In this document: in pieces, positions 49,890-64,000 of the stretch
How the letters are laid out: each line of letters starts with the position of its first letter
Position numbering within the stretch: position 1 is the first letter of the stretch
Assembly (NCBI GenBank): GCA_008711295.1
Contig: VUYV01000593.1
Location: 7,528 to 71,527, forward strand
DNA length: 64,000 nt
DNA from: Anarhynchus alexandrinus
Lineage: Eukaryota; Chordata; Aves; Charadriiformes; Charadriidae
Reading direction: 5' to 3'
The notes under the pieces: generated by a model
What the model saw: the letters and a program-made list of their open reading frames with translations, nothing else
Database searches by the model: none
What the model was told of the DNA's origin: nothing
Position numbers and translations under genes: made by a program

Positions 49890-52800
49890 CTGCAAAACGA
49901 GACAAACCATTTCAGTGTCAGGCAGTTACCCCTGAGGCCAACCAGCTCCGCAGCCAACCCCCGTCGCCTCCCAGCCGCAGATACCTTTTTCAGCTTTTAT
50001 TTCCTCCTTTTGTTGCTCCGAGTATAGGAAACGAAATATTTAAGACACTACACATACCGAAGATGATGCGACCTCTCTTTTGCCATGGATTACAGCTGTA
50101 GGTTGGCTGTACTTCTACAAGGAGGGACCTCCTTGGGCGGCACAGAGGAAATGGAAGCGGGGCGAGTTTAAAAGCAGCAGCTTTGGGATACGTTGATTTT
50201 TTTTTCAACTGCGATGTGTTTACAGTATTGATGGGGACAGTTTGATACCACTATGAAAAAATACTGATGGTGGGGACTTGGAGCAACCATCTCGAGAGCC
50301 CGCTGGCATCTTAATGATGCTATTAATATGACAGTGACGTAAAAGTCACCTATACCGGATCAATAAGGTACCTAAAGAGCATCGTGGGGTATAATACAAT
50401 GAAAAGTAAACTGGGTTTTTAAAAAAGCACCTCTGAGCAATGGGTCTTTGGGGATTTCCCACCACGACAGCATCAGTCACCTTGCGTGAAAGGTCGGGAA
50501 AGTTGCAGTTAAGAAAGGAAGAACAATCTGCTAGCCAAGTGTTGCGCTGGGGGAGTGCTCCCTAGGAGGTAATGATGGCAACCGGTAGGCTTTGCTTCAA
50601 CTTCTGACGAGGAAAACCTGTTTTTTTCCAAATCATGTCGCACGCTGATCAAACTTCATCAAAGCGGTGGGGAGGGCTGGGCAAAATTTCCCTTGCCATG
50701 TGTTAGGGTTTAAATTCCACCACTTAAAACCAGTGCCAAGAATGGGGCCAAATCATTCCAAAATACCAAATTTGGAGGGCTAATAGGCAAACAAGCACAC
50801 CGCAGCTCTGACCCTGAAAACATCTGCAGCAGAAATAGGCGCTGCGTGACCTACCACATTCAAATGAACTAGTCACTAAAGCGTAAAGGCTTCATGACTC
50901 ACTGCCACAGACTTGAAGAATAAAAAATTATAAACCAAGCCTGGCGTTTTTTTGGTTTTTATTGTTGTTTATGACCCAATCTGCCTATCAGAAAGTGCTC
51001 CCATCTTTACTGGCATCCTCTTTAAAACAAAAAGAAAACCCCAAACCCAAACAACTGGACCTTGCAAGCCTAAAGTTGCTCAAACTAGCTGAGGATATTG
51101 GAGTTATTGAGTATGTGGTTTAAACCTGAAGTTAATTTTTGGCTTATTCTCTGGCTATGTCTGCATTAATTGCTCGTTTAGCTCTGGTTCAGAGTACAGA
51201 GAATGTAACATCACCTCAGAAACTGTACAGAAATAATGTCCTTTATTGTGTTTTTTACAATAAAAAAACCCTGGAAAGTGCAGCCAGGTTAATGTTTATA
51301 ATTTCATTAATATATCACCCCTCCAAATGCAGTTTATCAATTATGGATGTCAGCCAACACTACCATTAAAACTCTCACAAGGCCCATGATTCACAATTAA
51401 AATGAACAAAAATAAATTTGCCTGTATTATGCAACAGGACCACTGCATGTTTTTATTTACGGAGACATGTAAATTAATATTGACAATAAATCGGTTTACG
51501 TGTATTTTTGAGATGGGACACAGCCTGCTGCAATGAGTGCTTACAGGACCCTGATGCAACATGGCTTTAGATTTTACACTACCACAAATATTGCGGGCGC
51601 TCCATTAACTTCAGAAATTTATTTAGGGAAAGCGAAGGGGAGGAGCTGTTTCTGAAAACCTAAGGCCAAAAAACCCAGAAGTTCGTTGCTTTCGAAGCCC
51701 ATTTTATACCAATAGCCCTTACAAAAATATGGGAAAACATAAATTAATACTTATAGGCTGCTGTTCGTAGCTTGGCCCTTTTGCTCAATTTGTGCATAAA
51801 ACTTCTGAGTTCTTTTAATGGTTAACAAACATTTCATGTTATATGTAGACGATTAAATGAAAGCCAGTAAAATGAGGGCACCAAAAGCAATAACTACACG
51901 TATTGTGTTTACGGCATTGCCAGCGTGTCCTTTGAAATGTGCCTAGTACGGATTATTATGCAGTATTTTACGCTATAGGACATATTCCATACTCAACTGC
52001 CTTTGTCGGTTTTGGCTTGGAATGCGTTTTTAATAACATTTCGATGCATCTTTCTTTAAGCACAGATACTGCATACAAATCAACTATTTGAAGAATTTGC
52101 AGTAGCAAAGCAATTAGCATATTCTAAATTAAGCCCACAATGAAAGATTTCTTGCGACTACAAGCAACAGCTATAAATAAAACCTAAGGCAGCGCTAATA
52201 GGCCAGAAAGCAGACGGGAAAGAAATGGTGTTGTGACAACATGTAGAAATTAAAGTGATTTAGGACAAACAGCAATTTTGATTTAGAAGAGAAAAAAGAT
52301 GTTCCTTTCACGTGCTGAGGGTCTTACCTCACAAGAAATACACATTCCACATAAAAGGAAGAAAAGAAAAAGGAAAATAAAACACTTTTATAACCACATC
52401 GTTATGGACAAATGACCTTCAAAAGCATGCATTGCAATGAAATACAATGAATAAACAACTTGGAAAAAATAAAATGTCACCAAGGAAAAATATGGGTCAT
52501 TACGGTGTAAAACAGAGATGATCGGTGAAAACAAAATCCAAAACAAAGCCAAAACCCCTGTTTGCTTTCCATGCTGAAATACTCTTTTAAAATTACTTCA
52601 GCTTTGTTTGCTTCATGAAAATTGAAATTGACCCTTACGTACATAGACAGTGACAGTTATGAAAAGTGATGAGAAATGATGTATTTGTTTGATATTGAAT
52701 AATAATTCATATTTACAAGATATGCAGCCTACGGCATTCCTACCTTTAGAATGAATTGGCAGATATTGGCAATTCATTGAGCATTAAGCCAATTTACCAA

Positions 52801-53823
52801 TTTTCTGTAATTTACAGAAGTGTAGTCTTCTGTGTTATAGGTGCGTATCAAATATAGGAACTTAACTAAGAAATTGTTTTTCAAGCACTATGCAAATTGA
52901 ACAAGTTGCTCTTGCATTCATGATTATGTAATTTACTTTGGATGATTCAGTGCTTATTATTATTCAGAACATGCCCAAAGCACTATCATGTTTTTGTCTG
53001 CAAATTAATTTACATTACACTCCAACAGTTACGTCACAGAGCAGGAGGACATGTGAAATTACTCATTTTTAGATCTGGCGTTCTTTTCCACCAGTCATTT
53101 GAAATCTCAAATGGCAAAATGAAAAATTCAGCATAGCATCAAAGTTTTGGCAATACTACTGTTGAGGACAATTCCAACTCTATTAACAGCGAACTTATTT
53201 TAGTTTTTCCTATTAAAATTCGTTTAGTATAAAGATCAAAATCTCCAAGGATGTCACTATAAAATTATTTCATAAAGAAGAAACATCTCCAGTTATATTG
53301 AGCTAGGCATTCGAAGAGAAGGAAAAGGAGGACTCATTTTACCATGTTTCTTACTCCTTAGCAAAACAATGAAGAAAGAACATGCGTTTATTATTCTTTT
53401 TTTTTTTTTTTTAATACAAAATGCAACAGAATCCTGGAATGAGATTTCAGGTATATAAAACTAAGTTGTTTGGTGATACTTATGCATGTGGAGCTATAGG
53501 CATTATTTTCAATTTTCCTCCACCAAAACAGACAGGGAAACACTGTCTTTTAACAGGTAACACTAAGAAAGTAAAGAGAAGGAACTGCCACTCTACTAAA
53601 AAATTAGACTAACTGTCATCTACAAGACTACTGTAATCTATTGGGCCCAAATAGTTTAAATTCTCGTTTGCTTCTGAAAAAAACCCAACAACTTAAGATA
53701 TATCATATTTAGATGCTCCTGAATAACAAAGATCTTTCTGTACTAATAAATCCTAATTAGATCTTAGTCGTCACAGACACAAAAACATAAAGACCGTATT
53801 ACTCTGGAGCTCAATGAACATAC
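49890..53823 (-). other. CAMK2D: CAMK2D intron (3.9 kb)
   Basis: This is a long AT-rich intron with homopolymer runs (for example about 53397-53413). I recognised no CR1 copy, RNA gene or further CaMKII exon in it. Confidence 0.85.
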
Positions 53824-53866
53824 CTGAGAAATTTCTGGTAGCCAGCATAGTTGTCAAAATGGCCCC
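53824..53866 (-). CDS. CAMK2D: CAMK2D exon: calmodulin-binding segment end (43 bp)
   Basis: This exon reads GAILTTMLATRNFS plus one base of the next codon. It completes the calmodulin-binding helix begun in the upstream exon. The TT pair corresponds to the inhibitory autophosphorylation sites Thr306/Thr307 that block calmodulin rebinding. Its LATRNFS ending differs from the LVSRNFS form of gamma. The acceptor is TGTACACAG and the donor GTATG. Confidence 0.97.
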
Positions 53867-54592
53867 CTGTGTACACATACATTTTCTCAAATTAGCATCA
53901 CACTTGTGTAAAATTCTGAATGTGAACATGACATAACAAAAAGGAAAACACACGTGTAAATTACATCACTTACTAAATTAATCCTGAAAGAATGGATTGT
54001 CTGCGCGTTATCTATCATATGTGATGCCACGAGTGCATAAATTGTAATTTCATCTTAACTACACACCTACCAGCAAGCCTGATAATCTCAAATATTTACC
54101 AATTTTGAGTACCTAATGCATGAACCATGAGTACCCCCAGGCACAGTAACTGCCACCAAAATACACAGCTGGATACGGAACAGACTTTACTAACGTGCTT
54201 AGATTCTGTTTTAGGTAGAAAGAGGAGTTTATTTGTAATATGCTGATTAGAAAAGTTCACATCAGGAAAGTTATCCTGGCTGGTCAGGAGAAAACAAAGG
54301 ATAATCTCAAAGAATAACCTTAAGGCTTTTCCTTCAATGAAATATTTTTAATGTGTATAAACAAAGATGATTGTTATTGTTTTTAATCCAACCAAGTTAT
54401 GCTACGTTCTGTTCATTTTTGTGAAAAGTTTAAGACCCTCACATTCGATCATCTATCTAATAGTTCATTTAAGCATAATATTAAAGGGAAAATTTGCTTA
54501 GGGACCATTTGCTTTACATGTGGAACACAAGCCAATATACTTTCATCTTTCCAAAATTAGCCACTCCTTCTTGCAGAAGTTTGCACTCTTAC
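53867..54592 (-). other. CAMK2D: CAMK2D intron (726 bp)
   Basis: This intron has no recognisable feature besides its splice sites. Confidence 0.9.
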
Positions 54593-54676
54593 CTTTAGTT
54601 TTCTCCTTGCATTGAATTTCTTCAAGCAGTCTACAGTCTCTTGTCTGTGCATCATAGAGGCAACAGTAGAACGTTG
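54593..54676 (-). CDS. CAMK2D: CAMK2D exon: autoinhibitory segment with Thr286/287 site (84 bp)
   Basis: This exon reads [20 protein letters not shown] and then [13 protein letters not shown] holds the autophosphorylation threonine (Thr287 in delta) whose modification gives Ca2+-independent activity. The adjacent Met-Met pair is the known oxidation site of delta, and the preceding Ser is the position reported as O-GlcNAc-modified. [11 protein letters not shown] is the first half of the calmodulin-binding helix. The acceptor is TTCTCTTAG, the donor is GTAAG, and both phases are 0. Regulatory residues are all present, so autonomy and redox switching should be as in other vertebrates (inference). 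Confidence 0.98.
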
Positions 54677-58311
<3,635 letters not shown>

Positions 58312-58395
58312 CACATGCCCACATATCCACAGGTTTTCCATAAGGATCTTTTCGTAACACCTCTGGAGAAAGGTATCCCGGAGTACCAGCAAAGC
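58312..58395 (-). CDS. CAMK2D: CAMK2D exon: activation segment / P+1 loop (84 bp)
   Basis: This exon encodes the end of the kinase activation segment and the start of helix F, reading [16 protein letters not shown] and then [14 protein letters not shown] takes the place of the usual APE motif, and the DMWACG stretch anchors the C-lobe. The acceptor is a TTTTGACAG type at 58396-58397 and the donor is GTAAG at 58311-58307. It enters with two bases of a split Gly codon and leaves with one base, matching the next exon. The 84-bp length is the one I recall for this CaMKII exon. The upstream exon with HRD/DFG is not in the window, so this is the most N-terminal part visible. Confidence 0.97.
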
Positions 58396-58700
58396 CTGTC
58401 AAAAGGCAAGGCAACTTCGTCTCAAAAGCTGTATGCGCTCCGAAAAATATCAAGTAATTCTCATCTCAGCCCACAAGACATTATTTCCCAAGCCATCGAC
58501 AACTAACTGCTTCGTTTTGAATTTTCCTTTTTATGGCAAGTCACCTAGAAGTAACAATAACTCCAGATTGACCAGTGGGGTCAAGGGTCTGGTGATGGTG
58601 CCACAGGGGAAGGTTTCCAGAAGGACTGCAAGACAGACGGCGAAATTTCTTTCCTGACTTCTGCATTAGCATAAGCTGTAGCGAGACATCCAGTAGTGAG

Positions 58701-58806
58701 GCTCAGGGTGAAGGTCAAAAAAGTTGGGGGGGGGATGGTGGGAAACATTAACGGAGTGATCACTCTTGGAGATAATAATTGAAAGACAGAAAATTCACAC
58801 CACGCA
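58701..58806 (+). repeat. N-joined local duplication, copy A
   Basis: The copy runs from GCTCAGGGTGAAGGTCAAAA to CACACCACGCA and is followed by N at 58807. It matches 58826-58937 except for a few substitutions and a different G-rich tract. The N suggests a contig overlap that was not merged. Confidence 0.9.
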
Positions 58807-58825
58807 NGCGGCGCAAATATAGCTG

Positions 58826-58937
58826 GCTCAGGGTGAAGGTCAAAAAAGTTGGGGGGGTGGTGGGGTGGGTGGGAAACATTAACGGAGTGATCACCCTTGG
58901 AGATACTAATTGAAAGACAGAAAATTCACACCATGCG
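58826..58937 (+). repeat. N-joined local duplication, copy B
   Basis: This is the second copy, preceded by an 18-base unmatched stretch (58808-58825) after the N. The G-rich part differs from copy A (longer, GGTGG units), as expected for a hard-to-sequence tract read on two haplotypes or contigs. Confidence 0.9.
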
Positions 58938-61900
58938 TACCAAAGACTGTTTTTTGTTTTTTGGTTTTTTTTTTTAATCGTTAGCCTAATTTAGGCTATT
59001 TTAAAATAGCCCCAAACTCTAAGAATTAAGGCTGTAAACGTGACTTGCATGGGATTTCTCGGAGTCCATCAGCTGTCAGCTGTGAAGGCTGTTACCACAC
59101 ACGGAGTACTTCCACTGACGCTCATGGGGAACTAATTAACAAACGAGAGGGGCAGCTGAGCTACAGTACCCTAACTATAAGGAGCATTTAAGGAGCCCTG
59201 TTTGGTCTTCCGGGAGGGCAGATTTCTGAGTGAACAACACGTAGGGCTAGGTTGAAAAAAAGCTTACGATCTCTCGTTTAGAAGGAAAAAAAAAAAGAAA
59301 GTAAAAACACTGTTCAAATTTCTTCACACAGGAGCGGAAACTCAATTCAGCCAATGCCAGACGGTGGCAAAGTAAATGTTCGGAGATGTCCAGGATTACA
59401 TTTCACAAGAGCGCAACTGGCTATTACTTAGTATGAAGACCACCAACTCAGGGCGCAGCCTTCGCTGTTCCTATTTCACCCAGCTACTTCTAATACCATC
59501 TTTTCCACTGCAAAACTCGTTTCCATTAAGTCGTTCCACTTCTGAAAACCTCCTTGCGAAAAGCATCTCTGAAGTAACCTAGCCTTTAAAATTTACATGT
59601 TCCTCATTCTTTATTCATTACCAGGAGTGCCGCGTTCTCTTAGGAGAAATGCGAAATGTAGGTATAAACGTAGACTTATTCTTAGGACGCTGCAAATGAT
59701 AAAAACTTAATGTCCAATAACACTGTGTACTATTTCAGTTAGTACGTCTCCTTTTTCAAGCATCTTTGCCTAAAATACATGCTTGGGAATTCTTGAAAGG
59801 TGAGAATTGGATGGCTTTCATGAAGTACCGCATGTCATTTCTGAAATACCACACTGGATCCCACAAAACTTATGAGAGACGGTGATAATGTACAAAGCGT
59901 ACAGCTGCAGAAGAAGGAAGCCTTTGCCCTGCAGCTGGCAATCATTTTAGGGCGGGAGGAGGAAATGAAGGAACACATTCTGTATATTCTACTGAGAATA
60001 TGGCTAAAATATTTTCACGAAAAATAAGCTTGTTTTTTGCAGTCTCCTGATACGGGAGCTATAAATTGTTAAAGAGTACTATCATACAGGAAACACATCT
60101 TAAGCTCCTTTGAGACGCTAAAAAATATATGCTCTAAGTAGCTTTAAATAGAGTGATGTTTCGTATCTCTTCTCGGCTGTAGTGCTCTCTATTAATATTT
60201 TTGTTCATTTTACAGGGGAAGTAAAGTTGTCTTGACTTCCAAACTTACCATAGCTCCATAAACATTACTATGCATCACTTGAAAAGAAACTTTAAATACT
60301 AAGTACTATAAATATAGTACTTAGCTAACTTCATCTCTTGATGAAGATACAGAATGGGTCTAAGCAGAAGTAACTGGTATGGATTTAATACCTCTTCTGA
60401 TGTTGTTTAAAGCAGCGAACACAGAAGAGTACATGGTCATGACTTCAGTGAAAAAGAAAAAACATACTGAAATAGTTAACTGTTATTTATCAGGTAATTC
60501 TGGAACGGGTCAGAGGGACCCCAGTACGAGCCTGTGCTTTTCAGAAAAGTATTGCTCACAGTAGTAATTACTTCAGCCAAAACAACTCGCAAAGCTGGAA
60601 ACTGTCTGTGCAGTGACTAGAAAGGACCGCATCACCTTGTACTCCCATCACCGTGAGATTTCAGGAAGTATCGAGAGGCCCAAGACAAATGCTTAACTTT
60701 GAACTCAACCTTGTTGAGTTCAGCGGTGCACGGGTACACAAGAGCGCAGGTTACTCAGCCTAAACAGCTTACAGGCTCAAAACCCTCTTATGCAAAGATT
60801 ACATACATGCTTAACTTCGTAAACGGGGAGCATGTCTCAAGTCAAACCTGCATTAAAAGTTAACTACCATCCCACAACATAAACTTGAATTAACATAGAT
60901 GTATCTTAAGCACGCAGCAGAGATCACTGCTCTATCATCTGTGCTGTGCTTTCACCGCCTCCCTGCCAGACACACAGCCTCCCAGCACCACTCATGCAAG
61001 GACTCCAAAATATTCAACCATGTTAGTTTAAACAGTGTAAGTCATACACTTTTGCTAACACACCTCCCTTTCACTCAAGAATGAAAATTCAAAGGAGCAG
61101 TCTGGTGAGAAGACAGGGAGAAGGTGGCAGCAAGGGGAGAGGAAGAAGCAGCTGAGGGTAAGGACAGGGTGGCAGCCTTCTCTTCCTGCACAGCTGGATC
61201 CAAAAATACTACCTGAATTTAATGCAACTAGGAAACTACTTCAGTGAAGCAACTTCCAATGACTTTAGCGGTGTGTATTTTAGTCGGAGTTGCAGGGCTG
61301 GACTGAAGATGAGGTACAACCGGGATTAAATCTGGCTACCAGTGAGTTAACTGCAGTCCTTCCCCTGACTTCTGCCAGGGGGCAATGAGTCACCTGCCAC
61401 TTGCCCAGTACACCAAACACCTGCACTAAGCAGGGGGGGGTGTCGCAACTGAACCCTCCAACGCTTTTCTACAAACAGGCAAGGAAAAGGTTTGTTTTAC
61501 AAACACGCAGCCCAGGAAAGTACTCCGTTGCATCCACACACGCAGAGCTCGAGGCACTTTCCCGCTGAGGCAGAGCCATGGTTTAAGCAGAAAAGCGACC
61601 GTCACACCAGAGGACTACACCCAAAAAAAAAAAAAAAAGAGAAAAACACACTCATGCAGAGCTATAATTAGAATCAGAGCACGCCGTGAGTCACTAAGTG
61701 CTGCAGAATCCAGTGGAAAGCAGAAAAATCTTCTGGACTGAAGCAAGAAAAAGTTCAAGATGTCGAGCAGAGCGGAGTTCGTGTTTTGCCGTGGTAAAGC
61801 AGCCGTAAGACGAAGGCAGGCGCTCGGACCGTTACGGAAAGGTTTTGCAGAAGAAGTTCCAGAAAAAGTACAGAACCCACTAGTCTTATTGAATACCACC

Positions 61901-63773
61901 AATTAAAAAAAAAAAAAAGAGCCACATTAGACTACTTCTTTCTTTCTGTTACCTTGCTGCCAGCTTACCTCTTCCTTACATATATATTTGGAATACATTC
62001 TGTTCCATCTCCTTTCTACCAAGTTCAGCACAGCAATCCTCATGACGCTACGAGTCCAAACCAAGCACTTCACAAGAACCAAATGACCAAAAAATCAAGT
62101 GCAAGATTTTACAGGGAATTGCAACCTCCAGTGCATCATCTGCATCCATACAGATGCATCATCTAGGGAAAATATCCCCGAAGCCAAGTTGATTCTGCTG
62201 ATTTTTTCTTGAGATGCTTCCTGTTTACCTGATGTTTTTGTCATTATAACAAATCACTCGTGTTTTGTCTAATTTCTATTCCACTCCTTTTGTGCTGTGT
62301 ATTTGTTAATGTGCAAGAGCAATCTCCTCTGTCTTTTGGGGATTATTGAAATCCATTTATATAAAGGCTGGGATTTAAAACAACAGGCTAGCTTATAAAG
62401 CTACCGACATATGTCCAACGGTACTGCCTCTGCATCCACACGTAGTTATATCCTACATTTCAAACACTCAAATCTCTCAACCCACTGCCTGCACAAAACC
62501 CTTTGTGCTTTTATTCTAAGCTTCGACAGCAAGCTCACAATCACTTTGTTCAATTTTAAACTGCGCTTTCTAGCTGCTGTAAGTGAGAATAGGTAGCTGC
62601 TATAAATATTTTATTCTGTATTTTTTCCCTCCTGGGATTTACAAGAAATTTTGTCCTGCGCTTCACATCTGTTCCAAGAGGGTGGTATGTGAGAGAGACG
62701 CATCACGTTTGTACATTCCTATTATTTAAAATGACCAGTATTAAATCTTTTTTACCATTTTCCTTTGGGCATCTGTTAACTGTAAAAACAATCTGTAATT
62801 AGCTTTTTTTTTTTTTAAATTAACAAAAAAAAAGGAATACTTTAGTGGAACTGGAGAGAAGTGCATAATATTTAACTCACTGCCCCCCACCCTCTAATAA
62901 TCTGAAGTGGAGCATTGTACAGGACACCAAGATACACTGCAGGTATCGAGCCCAGTTTGCACTGTCGACCAACACCCCCAGGAGGGCAGACCCTCTCCCT
63001 TTCCAACATTTCCTGAGGAGGAATGAAGCACAGAATGTGGTCACACGTGCACATGGAGTTTGCTTCCACACTCCCATACATCTTTGTCACCTTCACCATC
63101 AAGCAAGCGTACTCTTGATCCCTTCCAGATGAAGACAATGTTTTCAAGATCACTGAAGCGGCTGAGAACCTCCAGTCCCAGCTTCAGAAGATGTCTGTAA
63201 GCTGTGGATTAACCCTTTCCAGTCTGCAAGCTGTGGATAGACAACCCTTTCCAGACTACTGTGCAACGTTCCAGGTGCTTTTAACCACCCTTCACCTTCC
63301 TGGGTTTATTATCTACTACATGAGTTGCTTACTATGTTAACGATTGTACATTTTTAATAAGCCAGCTGATTTTGACCTCAGTGGGTCAAAGAACAGTTTC
63401 GTGCACAGTTTTACTTGCAGGCGTGAAGGGGCAGTCACCTCTGGGACAGCACTATAAAGAGCTGGGACAGGTAACTTGTACTGTCACAGGAAGATCTGGA
63501 TGTGGGTGACTGTCTACACCACCACCCCCCCCCTTTTTTTTTTTGCGTTCAAGTCCCATTCCAAAATGCTTCAGAATTAAATTTTCAGGTATTTCCAGCT
63601 GACAGACAACTGTTCAGACAAAATGTTTTGATGGCTGGGCAGGTACATTCAGCAGTATTAACCTACAGTCTCACTCCTCAGGCACCCGAGCACCTGACTG
63701 GAAACCACCCGGCTCTCTCCCCGGCTCTCCACCCATATTTCCTTCCCCTAGATACACTGGGGAAAGTGAGGGA

Positions 63774-64000
63774 ATCATAGAATCATAGAATGGTTTAGGT
63801 TGGAAAGGACCTTGAAGATCATCGAGTTCCAACCCCCCTGCCATGGGCAGGGACACCTCCCACTGGCCCACCTCCCAGCCTGGCCTTGACCGCCTCCAGG
63901 GATGGGGCCTCAACAACCTCTCTGGGCAACCTGTGCCAGTGCCTCACCACCCTCAAAGTGAAAAACTTCTTCCTAATGTTCAATCTAAATCTCCCCTCTT
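63774..64000 (-). mobile_element. CR1 3' end, continuing past the window edge
   Basis: ATCATAGAATCATAGAATGG through TCTCTGGGCAACCTGTGCCA and on to ATCTAAATCTCCCCTCTT is the reverse complement of the CR1 3' region. The 5' side lies beyond 64000, so full length is unknown. It sits in the CAMK2D intron in host-gene orientation. Confidence 0.94.

Larger units (their letters stand above)
58396..64000 (-). other. CAMK2D: CAMK2D intron, partial (upstream of the APE-region exon)
   Basis: This intron runs off the right edge. I searched it for the next upstream exon (HRDLKPEN…DFGLAIEV) and did not see it. It holds an N-joined local duplication (58701-58937), homopolymer runs and the tail of a minus-strand CR1 at the right edge. 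No other gene is evident. The short open frames here lack splice context and look like chance. Confidence 0.85.

Noticed and set aside
58396..64000. Upstream CAMK2D exon with HRDLKPEN/DFG
   Set aside because: Searched for by eye on the minus strand and not found; it is presumably beyond the right edge.

Overview
The window is vertebrate and almost certainly avian. It carries many CR1 (chicken-repeat-1 type LINE) copies with the typical bird 3' end (…CCATTCTATGATTCTATGAT), long AT-rich introns and no bacterial-style gene packing. Seven isolated single-N positions (3401, 6691, 6802, 10034, 34888, 43487, 58807) show it comes from a draft assembly with joined or closed gaps.

From about 11.7 kb to the right edge the window holds the 3' half of one minus-strand gene, CAMK2D (calcium/calmodulin-dependent protein kinase II, delta chain). 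I assembled thirteen coding exons plus the terminal exon (a stop codon and about 2 kb of 3'UTR) by hand. All internal junctions are GT-AG, the phases agree throughout, and the product runs without interruption from the kinase activation segment to the C-terminus. In transcript order (high to low coordinates) the exons encode: the rest of the kinase C-lobe (58312-58395, 57140-57234, 55682-55804); the autoinhibitory and calmodulin-binding segment (54593-54676, 53824-53866); the variable linker (49852-49889 and 39617-39665, with three phase-0 cassettes at 48274-48306, 43857-43916 and 42278-42319); and the hub (association) domain (21258-21333, 19894-19988, 18410-18638). The terminal exon starts at 13762 with CTAA, giving a protein ending …TVPIN. 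The exons for the N-lobe and for the HRD/DFG catalytic motifs lie beyond the right edge. The delta-specific linker cassettes identify the paralogue; alpha, beta and gamma do not carry this set.

The left 11.7 kb lies downstream of CAMK2D. Positions 1-5.4 kb are GC-rich: an LTR-like fragment, a degenerate GAGCTGGA-type minisatellite, an unassigned stretch, a strong CpG island (about 3.24-4.08 kb) with two CCAAT boxes and a GC box, and a 1-kb CR1. Positions 5.4-11.7 kb are AT-rich with no gene I recognise, but contain an N-bounded exact copy of part of that CR1 and a 628-bp N-joined duplication whose two copies differ by a clean 26-bp inversion.

No undescribed multi-gene system is visible. The most useful observations are the micro-inversion in the N-joined duplicate, the complete delta linker cassette set, the apparent absence of the long C-terminal tail exon, CpG-dense patches inside CAMK2D introns (one upstream of the hub exons), and the CpG island with a possible short spliced transcript.
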